Shown: positions 1 through 5,666, numbered from the stretch's first letter. The stretch: 6,807 nt of DNA from an uncultured Desulfomonile sp. (GCA_903920415.1 CAIXMD010000533.1:1-6807); one strand, 5' to 3'. Notes: generated from the letters alone by a model not told the origin. A program made the numbers and translations.

Positions 1-69
1 ATAGACAGTTACTTGCATGAGGGAGAAATGGTACATGGATAGTGTCTAAACAATCATTCGAAAAGCAAG

Positions 70-98
70 AAAAAATCCAATTTCAGTGAATAATCACT
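70..98 (-). terminator. possible weak terminator of the VWA/OmpA gene
   Basis: About 30 bp past the stop of the minus-strand gene, the dyad AGTGA-N4-TCACT (85-98) can form a five-pair stem. Read on the minus strand it is followed nine bases later by a run of six T (plus-strand A at 70-75). The stem is short and AT-rich, and the T run is not directly attached, so this is a weak candidate. The rest of 1-128 shows nothing I can name. Confidence 0.2.
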
Positions 99-128
99 TC
101 TCGTATTGCATTAAAGAGTTGTAGTCAA

Positions 129-1190
129 TTATTTAAGGACTTCCAGATCCACTCTCCGGCCCATCCTATCCGGAGCAATGCCCGGCAAGTGTGCCGTTGA
201 GGGGGTCATTCCATGGGCCACAATTCTGATTCGTGAGGAAGGAATACCGAGGTTTCTCGCCAGATGAGCCGCCACTGCCTCGGCTCTCTGTCTAGACAGT
301 TTCAAATTGTATTCGAGCTTGCCCTTTCCGTCGGAAAATCCGTGAAGTACTAACTGAGCGTACGGGTTCCGTTTCAAATTAATTGACACCGTTTCAAAAG
401 CCGCAAGGTTTGCTGCGTCTGCAGAAGGGTCCTTTGATCTAACGGAGAAGCTGTTGTGGTCAAAGGTAACTGTATAGGTGGTAGGTTGAGATGTGCTCAT
501 TGCGGGGGAGGACACTGAAGGGCCGCAAGGGACCACCAGGTATCTTCTCATCCAGGCATGCCATTCGGCAGGAGAATTGATGAGGTCCGCGTTTGTATAT
601 GTGCCTCGACCCTTTTCTGCGATGCTCTTGAGAAAAAAAGACCCGTCCTGTGCATTGCCGATTTGAAATGTGTGAATTTCAAGCTCGGGGTTGTTCGCAC
701 ATATCTGTTCCGTAATTTTTATCGGGTCCACCTTACAAGACTCGATACCTCCACCTACCAGCACTATTACGGACTTGCCTGATATCCCTGAAATTTCATC
801 CGCTGCAGCTCTAAGTCCGGCAGACAGTGAACTCACCCCATAAGAAACTGTTCTTGGAAAGGCATTCAAGAATCTCTGTGGATCCCACGGTTGAATCGCC
901 AGGACACTTTCCGTATTATCGCATCCCATTCCGACCTTCAAACCGTAGTGTCGAAGCCCGACATTAAAGAATCCGTCCGCAGTTATCGGCATGGCCTTAT
1001 CGAAAAAGTCCATCTGTTTAAGAAGAAGCTGGTAGCGATCCTTCTCCTTCATGAAGCCGGAAGCGTCGAAAAGAACAAGTATATTAGGCACTCCCTTGCA
1101 GTCGTCAGCTGCAACGGAGGAAGCTGCCAGAATTAGGACCAGACATGCCAACAGACCTCGATGGAACCAGTCCCTCCGAGCCAAGGCCAT
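129..1190 (-). CDS. exported von Willebrand A domain / OmpA-C peptidoglycan-binding protein
   Basis: The predicted product is a 353-residue periplasmic or envelope-anchored protein. Residues 1-28 form a signal peptide: positive charges (RR, HR), a hydrophobic core LLACLVLILAA, and a cleavage site after VAA. Residues 36-215 read as a von Willebrand A fold starting NILVLFDASGF. The MIDAS metal site is degraded: DxSxS is D42, S44, F46; the usual Thr is probably S120; and the usual D of the (S/T)DG motif is G147 in GGG. Residues 240-353 are an OmpA C-terminal domain, with D287 (GFSDGKG) and R302 (LSRQR) at the positions that bind diaminopimelate in peptidoglycan. The ATG at 1190 is chosen because AGGAG lies seven bases upstream and the signal peptide starts there; a GTG 14 codons earlier has no such support. 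The binding partner of the VWA domain is unknown. The gene diverges from the DUF2752 gene. Confidence 0.87.
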   Translation of the reverse strand: MALARRDWFHRGLLACLVLILAASSVAADDCKGVPNILVLFDASGFMKEKDRYQLLLKQMDFFDKAMPITADGFFNVGLRHYGLKVGMGCDNTESVLAIQPWDPQRFLNAFPRTVSYGVSSLSAGLRAAADEISGISGKSVIVLVGGGIESCKVDPIKITEQICANNPELEIHTFQIGNAQDGSFFLKSIAEKGRGTYTNADLINSPAEWHAWMRRYLVVPCGPSVSSPAMSTSQPTTYTVTFDHNSFSVRSKDPSADAANLAAFETVSINLKRNPYAQLVLHGFSDGKGKLEYNLKLSRQRAEAVAAHLARNLGIPSSRIRIVAHGMTPSTAHLPGIAPDRMGRRVDLEVLK

Positions 1191-1197
1191 AACCTTT

Positions 1198-1202
1198 CTC
1201 CT
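1198..1202 (-). promoter_or_regulatory. ribosome binding site deciding the VWA/OmpA start
   Basis: On the minus strand, AGGAG is followed by seven bases (AAAGGTT) and then ATG at 1190. This favours ATG 1190 over the GTG at 1232. Confidence 0.75.
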
Positions 1203-1247
1203 ATGAGCTGAGTTGCGACCGACGCGCCGCACTCACCAATTTGTGTG

Positions 1248-1276
1248 CAAGTAGCAGAGGATACGCATATTGTCAA
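1248..1276 (-). promoter_or_regulatory. candidate sigma-70 promoter of the VWA/OmpA gene
   Basis: Read on the minus strand there is a perfect -35, TTGACA (1276-1271), then a 17-base spacer ending in TGC and a poor -10, TACTTG (1253-1248). The TG one base before the -10 would be an extended -10, which could compensate for its poor match. Transcription would start near 1241, giving a leader of about 50 nt that contains the ribosome binding site. The -35 is convincing and the -10 is not. Confidence 0.35.
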
Positions 1277-1288
1277 GAATTATGACAA
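1270..1288. promoter_or_regulatory. operator-like dyad TTGTCA-N7-TGACAA
   Basis: Two perfect six-base inverted arms (1270-1275 and 1283-1288) are separated by seven bases. The left arm covers the -35 of the candidate minus-strand promoter, so a bound dimeric regulator would block or modulate the VWA/OmpA gene. No regulator gene is present in the window, and the size is within what chance can produce in AT-rich DNA. Confidence 0.25.
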
Positions 1289-1364
1289 AATATCGTTGAA
1301 GCCGACCAAGCTTCCGACCTGATAGCTCTTCCCAAGATTGCGAGTACATGGAGATCAAAGTTAC

Positions 1365-1392
1365 TTGACAATCGTTTCCATGGTTCTATCCT
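1365..1392 (+). promoter_or_regulatory. candidate sigma-70 promoter of the DUF2752 gene
   Basis: A perfect -35, TTGACA (1365-1370), is followed by a 16-base spacer and TATCCT (1387-1392, four of six matches to TATAAT). The -10 ends only seven bases before the ATG at 1400, so the expected first transcribed base is at or next to the start codon. Confidence 0.55.
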
Positions 1393-1399
1393 GATACCT

Positions 1400-1843
1400 A
1401 TGAAACTCAATGTTTTGCAAAACGGCCGGTCAGAGCATTTGTGTGTACTTGCGTTTTGTCTAATTGTGATTATCGGAGCCCTTTCTCTCAGCCCAGGTGA
1501 TAATAGCGACCTCCATTTTGCCTTGCCTTTTTTCAGAACGGAAATCCTCTTTCCCCAACTCTGTGTAGTCAACAGAGTCTTGGGGATCCCCTGTCCGGGA
1601 TGCGGCCTCACTCGAAGCTTTGCTTCAACGGTTCGGATGGACCTAAAAGGAGCTGTGTCTTTTAACCCTGTGGGCCCTATCCTATTCTTGATCTGTATTT
1701 TTCAGATTCCCTACCGCATCATTGCATACTCTGGTCTCTTACATACCCGCCCTCTCTTGAAAAAGTCTGAAAATATATTTCAGGCGGTTACCTGGTGGGT
1801 TTTGGGGGGTCTTGTGGTAACATGGTTGGCACGGTTTCTTTAA
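1400..1843 (+). CDS. DUF2752 family membrane protein
   Basis: This 147-residue integral membrane protein carries the DUF2752 signature: GIPCPGCGLTRS at residues 62-73, with C65, C68, T71 and R72, followed by the downstream hydrophilic-then-NP pattern (FNPVGP, 88-93). Three hydrophobic segments are visible, at about 14-31, 88-110 and 127-147. The family is widespread but has no established biochemical function; the CPxCG pair suggests a metal or redox role, which is inference. The length is normal for the family. No Shine-Dalgarno sequence precedes the ATG, and a good promoter ends seven bases upstream, so a leaderless mRNA is possible. The gene diverges from the VWA/OmpA gene and lies 127 bp before the hydrolase on the same strand, so cotranscription with the hydrolase is possible but not shown. 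Confidence 0.85.
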   Translation: MKLNVLQNGRSEHLCVLAFCLIVIIGALSLSPGDNSDLHFALPFFRTEILFPQLCVVNRVLGIPCPGCGLTRSFASTVRMDLKGAVSFNPVGPILFLICIFQIPYRIIAYSGLLHTRPLLKKSENIFQAVTWWVLGGLVVTWLARFL

Positions 1844-1859
1844 TCGGGAAAATCCTGTG

Positions 1860-1892
1860 TTTGCTTTACGTTCTGAACTTTAATCAAGCAAA
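1860..1892. repeat. nested inverted repeat between DUF2752 and hydrolase genes
   Basis: Seven-base arms TTTGCTT (1860-1866) and AAGCAAA (1886-1892) flank a 19-base centre that itself contains the short dyad GTTC-T-GAAC (1870-1878). There is no T run after it, so it is not a standard terminator. It may be an operator, or chance. The rest of the 127-bp gap shows only the ribosome binding site of the next gene. Confidence 0.25.
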
Positions 1893-1960
1893 ATGGGTTC
1901 GTGTGGCCTCCCCTCCATATCTTGGTCATCCATCAGAAACAACAAACAATATCGGCCGGC

Positions 1961-1966
1961 AGGAGG
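1961..1966 (+). promoter_or_regulatory. ribosome binding site deciding the hydrolase start
   Basis: AGGAGG is followed by AAAC and then ATG at 1971. The match is near perfect, though the spacing to the ATG is on the short side. It fixes the start at 1971 rather than at the upstream in-frame ATG at 1893, which has no ribosome binding site. Confidence 0.8.
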
Positions 1967-1970
1967 AAAC

Positions 1971-3086
1971 ATGTTGGAGTACGTTTTAACAGCCGTATTC
2001 GTATTGATTACAGTTGGTGCGGCTCTCATAATAAACGGTTATTTCTGGGGCTGGTTTTACGCTGCTTCGACCTGCCAGGATGAGACCCATTACTTTCTCG
2101 CCGACGATGGGTGGCGACTTGCCGTCCACCGCTACCGTGCAGAGGGTGCCCCTAAAGGCGCCCCCGTAGTGCTTTGCCATGGAGTTGGAGCGAACCGCTA
2201 CATTTTCGACCTTCCAGGAGCCCCTTCCTTGGCGAGATTCCTCAGCAAGACAGGCCGAGACATATGGGTCGTAGAATTGAGGGGGTCAGGCATGAGTGAT
2301 CGCCCAGGACTCCTGTATTCGAATGTACCGTATTCGTGGACCTTTGATGACCATCTAAACTTCGACGTACCTGCCATCATAAATCAGGTCATAGTTCGTA
2401 CTGGAGCGCGGGCCGTTCATTGGGTTGGTCATTCCATGGGGGGCATGCTCATTCAGGCTCACCTGGCTGAACAAGAAAGACCAAGAATCTGTTCGGCGGT
2501 GACCCTGGGATCACCGGTGGATTTCTCAAAAGTTCGGATGAGAGCCGTAAGAATTTTGTCAAAAATGAGAAACTTCCTGAAATTGACTCCTATCCCTCCC
2601 ATGCCCTTTAACGGCAGACTGGTCATACCAGTAGCCCACCGGATACCTGGTTATTTGTTCGGCCTGTTCTACCCCCCCAACATCGACTCACCGGTAGTGA
2701 AAAGAATTATCGCTGTGGGCTCCGAACTCATTGCGTCACGGAAGCTGTGGCTTGATTTAGGACGATTTGTGGATACCGGTGAGTTCTCAAACCAACAAGG
2801 AAGACGGTATCTCGAGCGCCTTTTTGAATCGCCTGTTCCCATCCTGATTGCGGGGGGGGGAATGGACATGATGGCTCCTCCCAATTCGATAACCGCAGCC
2901 TGTGTGCCAGGCAGAGACGTTGGCGAGAGAGTCTGCCATATATTCGGAAAAGCTTCAGGAACTGTAGAAGATTATGGTCACGTGGATCTTTTGGTTGGAA
3001 TTAGGTCAGAGCAAGAAGTGTTTCCCATTATCCTTAGCTGGCTGGAGGCCCATGACCCCGACAGGGGAGAATCGGTCAAGTGCTAG
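1971..3086 (+). CDS. membrane-anchored alpha/beta hydrolase, acid-lipase-like
   Basis: The 371-residue product begins with one hydrophobic helix (residues 4-30) that probably anchors it in the inner membrane; which side the enzyme faces is unclear. The body is an alpha/beta hydrolase fold: oxyanion-hole motif CHGVG (H70-G71), VELRGSGMSD (101-110), nucleophile elbow GHSMGG with S155, candidate acid D299 in GGGMDMM, and candidate base H337 in DYGHVDLL. The stretch SWTFDDHLNFDVPAIIN before the elbow resembles the FSFDEM..YDLPA block of lysosomal acid lipases and related AB-hydrolase lipases, which suggests a lipid ester substrate. That substrate is inference; an esterase or thioesterase acting on another substrate remains possible. 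Residues 185-245 would form the cap over the active site. The triad appears complete. The gene ends 34 bp from the convergent small-protein gene. Confidence 0.85.
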   Translation: MLEYVLTAVFVLITVGAALIINGYFWGWFYAASTCQDETHYFLADDGWRLAVHRYRAEGAPKGAPVVLCHGVGANRYIFDLPGAPSLARFLSKTGRDIWVVELRGSGMSDRPGLLYSNVPYSWTFDDHLNFDVPAIINQVIVRTGARAVHWVGHSMGGMLIQAHLAEQERPRICSAVTLGSPVDFSKVRMRAVRILSKMRNFLKLTPIPPMPFNGRLVIPVAHRIPGYLFGLFYPPNIDSPVVKRIIAVGSELIASRKLWLDLGRFVDTGEFSNQQGRRYLERLFESPVPILIAGGGMDMMAPPNSITAACVPGRDVGERVCHIFGKASGTVEDYGHVDLLVGIRSEQEVFPIILSWLEAHDPDRGESVKC

Positions 3087-3120
3087 GTCCGACCAGGCCC
3101 TGCCATGGCCCCCACGAAGA

Positions 3121-3432
3121 TCACCATTCGAAAGGGTTAGTCGAGGATTGACCGTCATTGACAACAAAGTGGGGTCCGTATGAGTTTGTGGGGCCGTGCT
3201 GTTGTGGCTTTAGTTTCGTAACTCGTCCCCTTAATGGGGGAGATGACGGACCGGGGAGATAATATTTTGGAGGTAGTGGTTCGGTTTGCACGAGGCAATA
3301 TGGACGTGACGATTCAGCAGCAACTGCGTTCTGGGGTTCGTACGGATTGAGAATCTGACAGGTTGCTGTACCGCTAATCCACACGATTATGATCATTGAG
3401 GACGCGAGAACTTTGCAAGAATTTGTCCGCAT
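3121..3432 (-). CDS. small proline-rich exported protein of unknown function
   Basis: I do not recognise a family for this 103-residue product. It starts MRTNSCK, followed by a hydrophobic core (residues 9-20, ending MIIIVWIS) and a plausible signal peptidase site after GTA at residue 23; the Cys at 25 is not in a convincing lipobox. The mature part, about 80 residues, has some 14 prolines (for example EPLPPKYYLPGPSSPPLRG, 51-69), several tyrosines and few hydrophobic runs, so it is probably extended or disordered in the periplasm or outside the cell. Support that it is real comes from control signals: GGAG eight bases before the ATG and a perfect-consensus sigma-70 promoter 34 bp upstream, giving a leader of roughly 27 nt. 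It converges on the hydrolase gene and diverges from yceD. Confidence 0.6.
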   Translation of the reverse strand: MRTNSCKVLASSMIIIVWISGTATCQILNPYEPQNAVAAESSRPYCLVQTEPLPPKYYLPGPSSPPLRGRVTKLKPQQHGPTNSYGPHFVVNDGQSSTNPFEW

Positions 3433-3465
3433 ATATTTTTCTCCAAGAAAAATAAATTCAGAAAA

Positions 3466-3494
3466 ATTATATTGTTAAAACCTCCTATTGTCAA
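3466..3494 (-). promoter_or_regulatory. perfect-consensus sigma-70 promoter for the small exported protein
   Basis: On the minus strand, TTGACA (3494-3489) is followed by exactly 17 bases and TATAAT (3471-3466), matching the consensus at all 12 positions with the optimal spacing. The DNA upstream of the -35 (3495-3545) is AT-rich and could act as an UP element. The expected start of transcription is near 3459. Confidence 0.8.
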
Positions 3495-3515
3495 CTGGTT
3501 TATCTCATAATATCC

Positions 3516-3529
3516 ATATGAATTCATAT
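3516..3529. promoter_or_regulatory. 14-bp perfect palindrome, candidate operator
   Basis: ATATGAATTCATAT is its own reverse complement over 14 bases. It lies 22 bp behind the -35 of the consensus minus-strand promoter and about 75 bp before the yceD promoter, a position suited to an activator or a shared regulator of the divergent pair. It is AT-rich, so chance is not excluded. Confidence 0.35.
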
Positions 3530-3537
3530 AATTACAT

Positions 3538-3552
3538 TATCATGTTGTGATA
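3538..3552. promoter_or_regulatory. dyad TATCA-N5-TGATA, candidate operator
   Basis: Five-base inverted arms are separated by five bases in the divergent control region, nine bases from the 14-bp palindrome. The half-site spacing fits a helix-turn-helix dimer. The evidence is only the symmetry and the location. Confidence 0.22.
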
Positions 3553-3602
3553 GTTGATTCATTTGTCAATGCGTTTCATGCATCGGGCCCGCCCATTTTT
3601 TC

Positions 3603-3632
3603 TTGACTTCGGCATGTGAAGAATTGTATTTT
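3603..3632 (+). promoter_or_regulatory. candidate sigma-70 promoter of yceD
   Basis: TTGACT (3603-3608, five of six matches) is followed by an 18-base spacer and TATTTT (3627-3632, four of six). Transcription would begin near 3639, leaving a leader of about 32 nt before the ATG at 3671. Confidence 0.45.
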
Positions 3633-3670
3633 TTCTGATTACGCCGGGTAGGGTTAGTGGCTTCTGAAAC

Positions 3671-4207
3671 ATGAAAATTCGCCTGGACGATATTCCGGAA
3701 AACGGTTTAGAAGTCACGTTTTCTGGTGATAGAAATATATTGTCCCAAGCTCTGGAACATATTTCTTCACCAGTTGGAGTTGGGGTCGATCCCTTTATAA
3801 AGGGACGCCTCATTCTCCGAGAGACAACCGAGGGCATAGCGTTAACCGGGAAAATTAGAGCAAGTCTGAATTTGTTGTGTTCCCGTTGCGTTGCTGAATT
3901 CAACGTGGACAGGAACATAGATCTGAACTTTGTTGTCAATCGCCTTAGCCAGGAGAAGCATGTGGATCAAGAAACCTGCTCCGGCGAAGCGGACGAAATA
4001 ATTATTGAGGGATTCGAAATAGATGTTGCAGAGATCATCCTTCAGGAGCTTTTACTAGAACTACCCATGAACCCTCTCTGCCGTGAAGACTGTCCGGGAC
4101 TGTGTCCAAATTGCGGTGCCATGAGAGGTTCAGGCGATTGCAAATGTCCGGTGGAAGAGGTTTTAGATCCCAGGTGGGAAAAATTGGCAAAGCTGAGCAA
4201 GAAATGA
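3671..4207 (+). CDS. yceD: YceD/DUF177 family protein, linked to 23S rRNA accumulation
   Basis: This 178-residue cytoplasmic protein belongs to the family whose members lie before rpmF and which in Escherichia coli and plants is needed for normal 23S rRNA levels; the molecular mechanism is not settled. The N-terminus MKIRLDDIPENGLEV is typical for the family. A CSRC pair sits at residues 70-73, and the C-terminus has the family's cysteine cluster in the form found outside the enterics: CREDCPGLCPNCG (C137, C141, C145, C148), then CKC (157, 159), ending DPRWEKLAKL. These probably bind zinc. The length is normal. The ribosome binding site is weak (GTAGGG lies too far upstream), but the start is fixed by the conserved N-terminus. 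Unusually, rpmF follows only after 299 bp. Confidence 0.9.
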   Translation: MKIRLDDIPENGLEVTFSGDRNILSQALEHISSPVGVGVDPFIKGRLILRETTEGIALTGKIRASLNLLCSRCVAEFNVDRNIDLNFVVNRLSQEKHVDQETCSGEADEIIIEGFEIDVAEIILQELLLELPMNPLCREDCPGLCPNCGAMRGSGDCKCPVEEVLDPRWEKLAKLSKK

Positions 4208-4416
4208 CAAGGTCTTTGGTTCCCATTTCAGCCTTGGTTCGCAAGAAAGGGATGGGGAACAGAGTTTTTTTTCGAAGAAAGATTATTCTAATAGATGCAA
4301 GTTGCCTGCAATCAGATGTGAATGGAGACTTGTGTCGGAGCGCGGGATGATGGTCCAGTTATTACAAAAAAATCAGCGGCGGCCAAGGTCTGCCGGAGTA
4401 GTAAGAAGCAGCTTTC

Positions 4417-4450
4417 TTAACGGAAGAATGAGCCCCGTACATTCCGTTGG
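4417..4450 (+). promoter_or_regulatory. RNA hairpin candidate in the rpmF leader
   Basis: AACGGAA (4419-4425) and TTCCGTT (4442-4448) are perfect inverted arms around a 16-base loop. In RNA two further U-G pairs extend the stem to nine pairs. A competing pairing, GAATG with CATTC (4426-4430 with 4440-4444), overlaps the closing strand. There is no T run after it, so it is not a plain terminator. It ends 56 bp before rpmF. Confidence 0.35.
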
Positions 4451-4470
4451 ACCGACTGTGCTCATAGTCC

Positions 4471-4482
4471 TTTATGCATAAA
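4471..4482. promoter_or_regulatory. 12-bp perfect palindrome before rpmF
   Basis: TTTATGCATAAA is fully self-complementary and lies 24 bases before the rpmF start codon, where a promoter -10 or an operator for the rpmF-fab genes would be expected. It does not match the FapR or FadR sites I know. Confidence 0.3.
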
Positions 4483-4506
4483 CAATAATGTGAAAAGAGT
4501 TAAGCC

Positions 4507-4686
4507 ATGCCTGTACCCAAGAAACGGGTTTCTCGCACCAGGCGAGACAAACGCCGGACCCACAAGAAACTGACACCTGTAAATTTGGCTGAGTGCCCTC
4601 AATGCGCCGAACTTAAGATGCCCCACAGAATATGCCCCAGTTGCGGATTCTACAAGGGCCGATCAGTAATCACAATAGGGTCTTGA
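4507..4686 (+). CDS. rpmF: 50S ribosomal protein L32, zinc-ribbon form
   Basis: The 59-residue product begins MPVPKKRVSRTRRDKRRTHK, the hallmark start of bacterial L32, a protein of the large ribosomal subunit. The second half holds a four-cysteine zinc ribbon (C30, C33, C43, C46 in CPQC and CPSC), so this is the zinc-dependent (C+) form. The length is normal. The ribosome binding site is weak, with only GAG at seven bases. fabD starts 11 bp after the stop, so rpmF and the fab genes are very probably one transcript, a widespread link between ribosome and lipid synthesis. Confidence 0.97.
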   Translation: MPVPKKRVSRTRRDKRRTHKKLTPVNLAECPQCAELKMPHRICPSCGFYKGRSVITIGS

Positions 4687-4697
4687 GCCGCTAGAGA

Positions 4698-5666
4698 ATG
4701 CCGCCCCAGTATGTGAGTGAGCATAAACTTGGATCGGTTGCTTTGATGTTTCCCGGCCAGGGCTCTCAATTCGCAGGAATGGCCAAGGATCTCATTTCGG
4801 AGAGTTCCAAGGCACGTGAGATTTTAGAGAGGGCCGACGACTGCGCGGGATATTTCCTGAGCAAAGTCATGGGAGGCGAGCCTCCAGGAGAACTGGACTG
4901 TACTAGACACACACAGCCGGCAATATTCGTTCATTCAGTTGCGTTATTGGAAGAATTTCGCAGCACCTACTCAGTGTCTCCAGTTGTTGCTGCGGGGCAT
5001 TCTTTGGGCGAATATTCAGCCCTTTACGCAGCCGGGGTGTTGGATTTTGAGAGCGCTCTTCGGATCATCCTCGTCCGAGCCAGAGGGATGGAGGAGGCCC
5101 AACCCCCTTCTACGTGCGGAATGGCAGCCATAATAGGCATGTCAAAAGAACGTACCTTGGAACTGGTAGAGACGTGCCGAGGATCTGACGTTCTAGAGAT
5201 CGCAAACTTCAATGCTCCTGACCAGATGGTTATTTCAGGTCACATGAAAACCGTTCATCGCGCCGTGGAAGCCGTAAGAAAGGAAAAACGCACGAGGGCA
5301 GTGGTTCTAAATGTTTCCTCGGCCTTCCACACAAGACTTATGGAACCATCCCTGGAGGCTCTTCGTAGAGAACTGGGACAAGTTTCCTTCGGCCAAGCCG
5401 TCTACCCTGTGGTTGCAAACCTGGATGCTCAGACCTATCCGTCTGTGGAGTCGGAGATTAAGGAACGCCTGGTCAATCAGGTGGTCCATCCGGTTTTGTG
5501 GGAGGACTGCGTAAAGACAATGATGAATAGAGGTGCTAAGACCTTCATTGAGATCGGGCCTGGAAAAGTGTTGGCCGGCCTATTACGAAGAATTGAGAGA
5601 GCAGCCACAGCGATTAACGTTTCCGACCTCCAAAGTTTACGCTCTTTGCAAGGGACACATGGATGA
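4698..5666 (+). CDS. fabD: malonyl-CoA:ACP transacylase
   Basis: FabD transfers malonyl groups from CoA to acyl carrier protein, supplying the two-carbon donor for fatty-acid elongation in the cytoplasm. The 322-residue product has FPGQGSQ (Q21), the nucleophile S102 in GHSLGEYSAL, R127, which holds the malonyl carboxylate, and H211 in SSAFHTRLM. The spacing between these residues matches E. coli Q11, S92, R117 and H201 exactly, with a ten-residue N-terminal extension here. The start at 4698 has only a weak ribosome binding site (AGAG), which fits translational coupling to rpmF 11 bp upstream; an internal ATG at 4746 would remove the first beta strand. The stop overlaps the fabG start by four bases (ATGA). 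Confidence 0.95.
   Translation: MPPQYVSEHKLGSVALMFPGQGSQFAGMAKDLISESSKAREILERADDCAGYFLSKVMGGEPPGELDCTRHTQPAIFVHSVALLEEFRSTYSVSPVVAAGHSLGEYSALYAAGVLDFESALRIILVRARGMEEAQPPSTCGMAAIIGMSKERTLELVETCRGSDVLEIANFNAPDQMVISGHMKTVHRAVEAVRKEKRTRAVVLNVSSAFHTRLMEPSLEALRRELGQVSFGQAVYPVVANLDAQTYPSVESEIKERLVNQVVHPVLWEDCVKTMMNRGAKTFIEIGPGKVLAGLLRRIERAATAINVSDLQSLRSLQGTHG

Larger units (their letters stand above)
4208..4506 (+). other. 299-bp gap between yceD and rpmF
   Basis: The gap holds no gene I can support. It contains a hairpin candidate (4417-4450), a 12-bp palindrome (4471-4482), a short direct repeat TTGGTTC (near 4217 and 4234), and a 44-codon reading frame (4347-4481) with GGAG six bases upstream but no recognisable product. 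No good -35/-10 pair was found; the region most likely contains the leader or control elements of the rpmF-fab genes. Confidence 0.5.

Noticed and set aside
1188..1232. GTG start at 1232 giving a 14-residue longer VWA/OmpA protein
   Set aside because: It would place an arginine-rich stretch before the signal peptide and has no ribosome binding site; the ATG at 1190 has AGGAG at good spacing.
1893..1970. Upstream in-frame ATG at 1893 for the hydrolase
   Set aside because: The extension has no ribosome binding site and would bury the membrane anchor behind 26 unrelated residues; AGGAGG precedes the ATG at 1971.
3087..3120. Bidirectional terminator between the convergent hydrolase and small-protein genes
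   Set aside because: Only four-base GGCC self-complementary pairs are present, without T runs on either strand.
4102..4350. 82-codon plus-strand frame overlapping the end of yceD
   Set aside because: Most of it lies inside the conserved YceD C-terminus in another frame, and the remainder has no recognisable features.
4347..4481. 44-codon reading frame between yceD and rpmF
   Set aside because: It has GGAG upstream, but the product looks random in composition, has no domain or signal, and overlaps the hairpin and palindrome.
4698..4748. Internal ATG at 4746 as the fabD start
   Set aside because: It would remove the first beta strand leading into FPGQGSQ, and 4698 gives a length close to the family norm.
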